A DNA stretch of 64,000 nucleotides from Actinomycetota bacterium (lineage in GTDB: Bacteria > Actinomycetota > Acidimicrobiia > IMCC26256 > JAENVU01), in contig VGBT01000001.1 of assembly GCA_016870395.1 (NCBI GenBank), positions 68,376 through 132,375 of the forward strand, written 5' to 3'. Shown here in pieces: positions 60,520 through 64,000 of this stretch (positions are counted from its first letter, which is position 1; the number at the start of each line of letters is the position of its first letter). The notes under the pieces are model-generated. The model did not search any database, was not told the DNA's origin, and saw nothing but the letters and a program-made list of their open reading frames with translations. The position numbers were made by a program, and so were the translations under genes.

Positions 60520-61233
60520 TCACCGGTGCTCGGTCTCGAGTGCCAAGCGGTCCGGGCCGCTCAGCGAAGTGCTCGCGATCAGAAAGCCGGCGTAGATCAC
60601 GCTGATCCCCACGGCGAGCGAGAGGACGAACGTCTCGTCCTTGCCGGCGACGCCCTGGAGCAGCCCGCCGCTGGAGAGCACGATCGTTCCCACCGCGATC
60701 AGCAGGTTGGCGATCGCGCGCCGGGCGTTGCCCGGAACGGCGCGGGCCCGGGCCAGCCGCCATGCCGACCAGATCGCGCCGCCGAAGATCACGAGCGCGC
60801 CCACGCCACTGCCGACCGCGGCGAGCACTCGGGGGAAGACCCCGAACACCTCGCTACCCACCGGGATCGCCTCGCCGGAGATCGTTCCGTGGATCGGTGC
60901 GGCTACCACCACGCCCGCGGCGAAGCCGGAGAACAGCACCACGCCCCACTCGCAGCGGCGCCCCATGGCGGCGCCTGCCAGCAGGTACACGGTGCCCAAC
61001 GCGAGCCAAGGGACGTCGACCACGGCACCGAGCAGGTAGAAGACCCGGAACGTGCCGTTGTCCCAGCCCGTCGAGACGCCCACCGCGCAGGCGGCGGTGG
61101 CCAGGGCGAAGCAGGTCAGCGCGATCGTCCAGGCCCGGTCCTGGGGCCGGCGGTCCCGCGTGTAGCGGACGAGGGTCGCCTGGGCGAAGAGCGTGGCCAC
61201 GGCGGTGGCGCAGAAGGCGAGGGCGACGACCAC
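60520..61233 (-). CDS. Seven-helix membrane protein divergent from rex
   Basis: The product has 237 residues with about seven hydrophobic segments, starting VVVALAFCATAVATLFAQATLV and including GTFRVFYLLGAVVDVPWLALGTVYLLAG and GVVLFSGFAAGVVVAAPIHG. No cofactor motif is clear. GTG at 61233 is selected because TACGAT (61246-61241) lies 7 nt upstream and the longer frame would cross the rex control region. The Rex operator lies 11 bp beyond that hexamer, so Rex may repress it when NADH is low. Confidence 0.75.
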   Translation of the reverse strand: MVVALAFCATAVATLFAQATLVRYTRDRRPQDRAWTIALTCFALATAACAVGVSTGWDNGTFRVFYLLGAVVDVPWLALGTVYLLAGAAMGRRCEWGVVLFSGFAAGVVVAAPIHGTISGEAIPVGSEVFGVFPRVLAAVGSGVGALVIFGGAIWSAWRLARARAVPGNARRAIANLLIAVGTIVLSSGGLLQGVAGKDETFVLSLAVGISVIYAGFLIASTSLSGPDRLALETEHR

Positions 61234-61240
61234 GGCCCGG

Positions 61241-61274
61241 ATCGTACCGGTGGACTTTGTGAACAAGTGCACAA
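61241..61274. promoter_or_regulatory. Rex operator with adjacent minus-strand -10 hexamer
   Basis: TTGTGAACAAGTGCACAA at 61257-61274 matches the Rex consensus TTGTGAAN4TTCACAA at all but one base. The minus-strand -10 TACGAT is at 61246-61241. The site is in the gap between rex and the membrane-protein gene and can control both. Confidence 0.85.
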
Positions 61275-61339
61275 GTCGGTGTAGCCTCGTCGTCTCGGCC
61301 CGCGTGCCCCCGTGGGCCAGTCGTGAGAGGTGAGCGCAC

Positions 61340-62053
61340 GTGGCCGACCGTCCCGCAGGACGCCGGATCCCGGAGGCCACGGTCACGCGCCTGCCCCTCT
61401 ACTACCGGGCCTTGCTCGAGTGCGCTGACCGAGGGACGGAGACGGTCTCCTCGGAGCGCCTCGCCGAGCTCGCGGGGATGAACGCGGCGAAGGTCCGAAA
61501 GGACCTCTCCTACCTCGGCTCCTACGGGACCCGGGGCGTGGGCTACGAGGTCGAGTTCCTCCTGGGCCGGATCTCCGGTGAGCTGGGGCTCACCCAGGAC
61601 TGGCCGGTCGTGATCGTGGGCGTCGGCAACCTGGGCCAGGCGCTGGCCAACTACCACGGCTTCGGCGCGCGGGGCTTCCGGGTCGAGGCCCTGGTCGACG
61701 CCGACCCGGCCAAGGTGGGCGAGCAGGTTGGCGAGCTCGCGGTCGAGTCCCTCGACGACCTTGCCGAGGTGGTGGCCGAGCGCGGCATCCGGATCGCGAT
61801 CATCGCGACGCCGGCGCCGGCCGCCCAGGAGGTGGCCGGCCTGCTCGTGGCCGCCGGGGTCGCGTCGATCCTCAACTTCGCGCCGACCGTCGTCTCGGTG
61901 CCGGACGGGGTGTCGTTGCGCAAGGTCGACCTGGCCACCGAGCTGCAGATCCTGTCCTTCTACCAGGCCGAGCAGGGCAACTGGAGCGGCCGGAAGGGAT
62001 CGAAGCGCGCGCCCGGCTCCTCGAGCCCGGTGATCCCGGAGGTCGCGTCGTGA
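61340..62053 (+). CDS. rex: Redox-sensing repressor Rex
   Basis: Rex binds DNA when NAD+ is high and lets go when NADH rises, controlling respiration and fermentation genes. The product has 237 residues. The winged helix includes RLPLYYRALLECADRGTETVSSERLAELAGMNAAKVRKDLSYLGSYGTRGVGY, and the NADH fold VVIVGVGNLGQALANY follows near 95. A C-terminal swap helix (LQILSFYQAEQ) is present. GTG follows GAGAGGTGAG. It is translationally coupled to the siroheme-type gene by ATGA-like overlap, the classic actinobacterial rex-hem order. Confidence 0.96.
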   Translation: MADRPAGRRIPEATVTRLPLYYRALLECADRGTETVSSERLAELAGMNAAKVRKDLSYLGSYGTRGVGYEVEFLLGRISGELGLTQDWPVVIVGVGNLGQALANYHGFGARGFRVEALVDADPAKVGEQVGELAVESLDDLAEVVAERGIRIAIIATPAPAAQEVAGLLVAAGVASILNFAPTVVSVPDGVSLRKVDLATELQILSFYQAEQGNWSGRKGSKRAPGSSSPVIPEVAS

Positions 62054-62697
62054 CGGGAGCCGGACCACCGCGGTCGGCGCTCTCCGGCTACCCCGCCAAC
62101 CTGGTCGTGGCGGGCCGCGCCTGCCTGGTGGTCGGTGGCGGACGGATCGCGGCCCGCAAGGTAGCGGGCCTGCTCGACCAGGGGGCGCTGGTCACGGTGG
62201 TCGCGCCCGAGGCGGGCGACGCCGTGCGCACGCTGGCCGACGAGGGGCGCCTCGACTGGGTGGCCCGCCCCTTCGAGCTGGCCGACCTCGACGGGATGTG
62301 GCTGGCCGTGACCGCCACCGACGACCCCGCGGTCAACCGGGCGGTGTTCGAGGCCGGGGAAGCCCGCCGGGTCTGGGTCAACAGCGCCGACGATCCCTGC
62401 AACTGCTCGCTCACCCTCATGTCGGTGGTCCGGCGCGGGGATATCGTGGTCGCCATCGGCACGAACGGACGCAGCCCCGCGCTGAGCGCGTACCTGGCCG
62501 AGCGCGTGCGAGACGATGTCGGACCGGAGTACGAGTCTCTTCTGGAGCTCCTCGCCGAGGCCCGAGGCGAGCTGCAGTCGGCCGGGCGCGCTACCGAGGG
62601 CGCCGATTGGCGAGCGGCCCTGGATTCCGGCATCCTCGACCTGATCCGTGCCGGCCGCGTGTCCGAGGCGAGGGAGCTGCTGCGCTCGTGTCTGTGA
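62050..62697 (+). CDS. Precorrin-2 dehydrogenase/sirohydrochlorin ferrochelatase domain protein
   Basis: The product has 215 residues, matching the N-terminal (CysG-B, Met8p-like) part of siroheme synthase. The Rossmann loop CLVVGGGRIAARKVAGLLDQGALVTVVAP lies near residue 25, VNSADDPCNCSLTLMSVVRRGDIVVAIGTNGRSPALSAYLAERV near 112 holds the substrate loop. The methyltransferase half is absent here. It lies between rex and hemA and may compete for uroporphyrinogen-derived intermediates. Confidence 0.9.
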   Translation: MTGAGPPRSALSGYPANLVVAGRACLVVGGGRIAARKVAGLLDQGALVTVVAPEAGDAVRTLADEGRLDWVARPFELADLDGMWLAVTATDDPAVNRAVFEAGEARRVWVNSADDPCNCSLTLMSVVRRGDIVVAIGTNGRSPALSAYLAERVRDDVGPEYESLLELLAEARGELQSAGRATEGADWRAALDSGILDLIRAGRVSEARELLRSCL

Positions 62698-63974
62698 TCG
62701 TCGTAGGCATCAACCACCGGACCGCGCCCGTGCAGATGCGCGAGCGCGTCGCCGTGCCCGCGTCGCGGATGACCAAGGCCGTCCACGACCTCGCCGGCCG
62801 CGAGCACCTTGCCGAGGTGGTGCTGCTGTCCACCTGCAACCGAACCGAGGTCTACGCGCGCTGCACCAAGTTCCACGCTGCGGTATCCGATGTGCTCGAC
62901 TTCCTGGCCGAGCAGGCCTCCGCGACGCCAGACGACTTCGCGGAGCACTTCTACACGTACTACGACGACGGCGCCGTGGCCCACCTGTTCGGCGTTGCCG
63001 CCGGCCTCGACTCGATGATCGTGGGCGAGGGGGAGATTCTCGGCCAGGTGAAGGACGCGTGGCGGCTCGCCGAGCGCGAGTCCGCGTCGGGTCAGGCTCT
63101 CGCGCGGGTGTTCCGCCATGCGGTCGAGGTCGGCAAGCGTGCCCGGACCGAGACGGCGATCGGCCGTCGGGCGCTCTCGGTGTCTTCTGCAGCCGTGGCG
63201 CTCGCGGAGCAGACGATGTTCAGCTTGCGGGGCCGATCGGTCTTGATCCTCGGTGCGGGCGAGGTGGCCGAGGGGATGGCCCGAGCGCTGCGCAGCGCGG
63301 GTGTCGGTGAGATCGTGGTCGCCAACCGCACCCACGCTCGCGCCGTCCAGCTCGCGAGCCAGGTCGACGGCCGCGCGGCCGCACTCGGCGAGCTGCACGA
63401 GGTGCTCGGCACGATCGACGTGTTGCTCACCGCCACCGACTCGACCGAGGTGCACGTGGAGCGGGGTGACATCGAGGCCGTCATGGCGCGTCGCGACGGG
63501 GCGCCCCTGCTCGTCGTCGACGTCGCGGTTCCTCGCGACGTCGACCCGGGCGCAGACGACGTGCCGGGCGTGACGTTGCTCGACATGGACGATCTGATGG
63601 CGTTCACCGAGTCGTCGCTGCACGAGCGCCGCCGCGAAGTGAGCAAGGTCCAGAGCATCATCATCGACGAGCTGGAGCGCTTTCAGCTCGAGCGCACCGC
63701 GCGGGAGGTCGCGCCACTCGTCGCATCGTTGCGCGCGCGTGGCGAGGAGATCCGAGCCAGTGAGCTCGCAAGGTTCCGTGCCAAGCTCGACACGCTCGGT
63801 CCGGAGGCCCGCAAGACTGTCGACGCACTTACTGCCGGCATCGTCAACAAGCTGCTGCACGATCCAACGGTCCGGATCAAGGAGACCGCGGGCACCGCGC
63901 GGGGCGAGCTCTACGCCGACGCGCTGGCCGCGCTGTTCGATATCGACGACGGCAGCGAGCCGGCTGACGAATGA
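62688..63974 (+). CDS. hemA: Glutamyl-tRNA reductase
   Basis: HemA makes glutamate-1-semialdehyde from glutamyl-tRNA with NADPH, the first committed step of haem synthesis by the C5 route. The product has 428 residues. VVGINHRTAPVQMRERVA opens the protein, and LLSTCNRTEVYA with the catalytic cysteine lies near 48. GLDSMIVGEGEILGQVKDAW near 100 and the NADPH loop VLILGAGEVAEGMARAL near 183 are intact. A dimerisation helix ends the protein. It overlaps the preceding gene by 10 bp and hemC by 4 bp. Confidence 0.97.
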   Translation: MSVIVVGINHRTAPVQMRERVAVPASRMTKAVHDLAGREHLAEVVLLSTCNRTEVYARCTKFHAAVSDVLDFLAEQASATPDDFAEHFYTYYDDGAVAHLFGVAAGLDSMIVGEGEILGQVKDAWRLAERESASGQALARVFRHAVEVGKRARTETAIGRRALSVSSAAVALAEQTMFSLRGRSVLILGAGEVAEGMARALRSAGVGEIVVANRTHARAVQLASQVDGRAAALGELHEVLGTIDVLLTATDSTEVHVERGDIEAVMARRDGAPLLVVDVAVPRDVDPGADDVPGVTLLDMDDLMAFTESSLHERRREVSKVQSIIIDELERFQLERTAREVAPLVASLRARGEEIRASELARFRAKLDTLGPEARKTVDALTAGIVNKLLHDPTVRIKETAGTARGELYADALAALFDIDDGSEPADE

Positions 63975-64000
63975 CCGACACCCTGCGGGTCGCGACGCGC
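63971..64000 (+). CDS. hemC: Porphobilinogen deaminase, start only (partial)
   Basis: ATG overlaps the hemA stop and encodes MTDTLRVATR before the window ends. LRVATR is the usual HemC beginning (LRIATRGS), and hemC follows hemA in this order in actinobacteria. Only ten residues are visible. Confidence 0.7.
   Translation, partial: MTDTLRVATR

Overview
The window is GC-rich with dense, often 4-bp-overlapping genes and frequent GTG starts. It carries mshA (mycothiol), two BldC-type regulators, an RsiG-like protein, F420-type and mycofactocin-era style oxidoreductases, and a rex-(cysG N-domain)-hemA-hemC order. Together these point to a high-GC actinobacterium, most like the class Acidimicrobiia. 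The class is an inference from gene content and order; no search was run.

Layout. 1-12.3 kb: purine synthesis (purA end, purD, purB, purC, purS, purQ, then pyrE; purL, purF, purM), split at 5.2-7.4 kb by one small gene and a decayed fatty-acid-metabolism relic. 12.4-17.2 kb: orphan ParA, zinc ribbon, BldC, four tRNAs (Phe, Asp, Glu, Lys) and a run of broken or chimeric genes. 17.4-19.7 kb: a LuxR-type regulator with a defective receiver, csrA, and a DNA methyltransferase with an extra C-terminal domain. 19.7-34.8 kb: alanine dehydrogenase, two non-biotin class III aminotransferases, Lrp, an aminobutyraldehyde-type dehydrogenase, a complete PotABCD-like transporter and a methylmalonate-semialdehyde-type dehydrogenase, with bioA-bioF-bioD embedded. 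This looks like uptake and breakdown of a polyamine or similar amine. 34.9-39.3 kb: oxidoreductase and isomerase genes of unknown substrate. 39.3-41.9 kb: zinc uptake (znuB, a frameshifted znuC, znuA) with a Zur-like operator; a Zur-type regulator lies at 47.3 kb. 42.3-47.2 kb: copper-linked envelope proteins around an ECF sigma and anti-sigma pair. 47.7-56.8 kb: assorted housekeeping and regulatory genes including mshA and proC. 56.9-60.5 kb: CAP protein, FAD oxidoreductase, acyl-CoA ligase. 60.5-64 kb: membrane protein, rex with a Rex operator, and the start of haem synthesis.

Cross-cutting signals. Many genes have a TANNNT-like -10 hexamer ending only 6-9 nt before the start codon, so leaderless transcription seems common. 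A two-part motif with identical spacing lies upstream of lrp and in the gap between the aldehyde dehydrogenase and the Pot transporter, which suggests a regulon tying the two amine loci together. Two intergenic elements share a C-rich tract followed by the same 15-bp core. Gene decay is concentrated at 5.8-7.3 kb and 14.3-17.2 kb.
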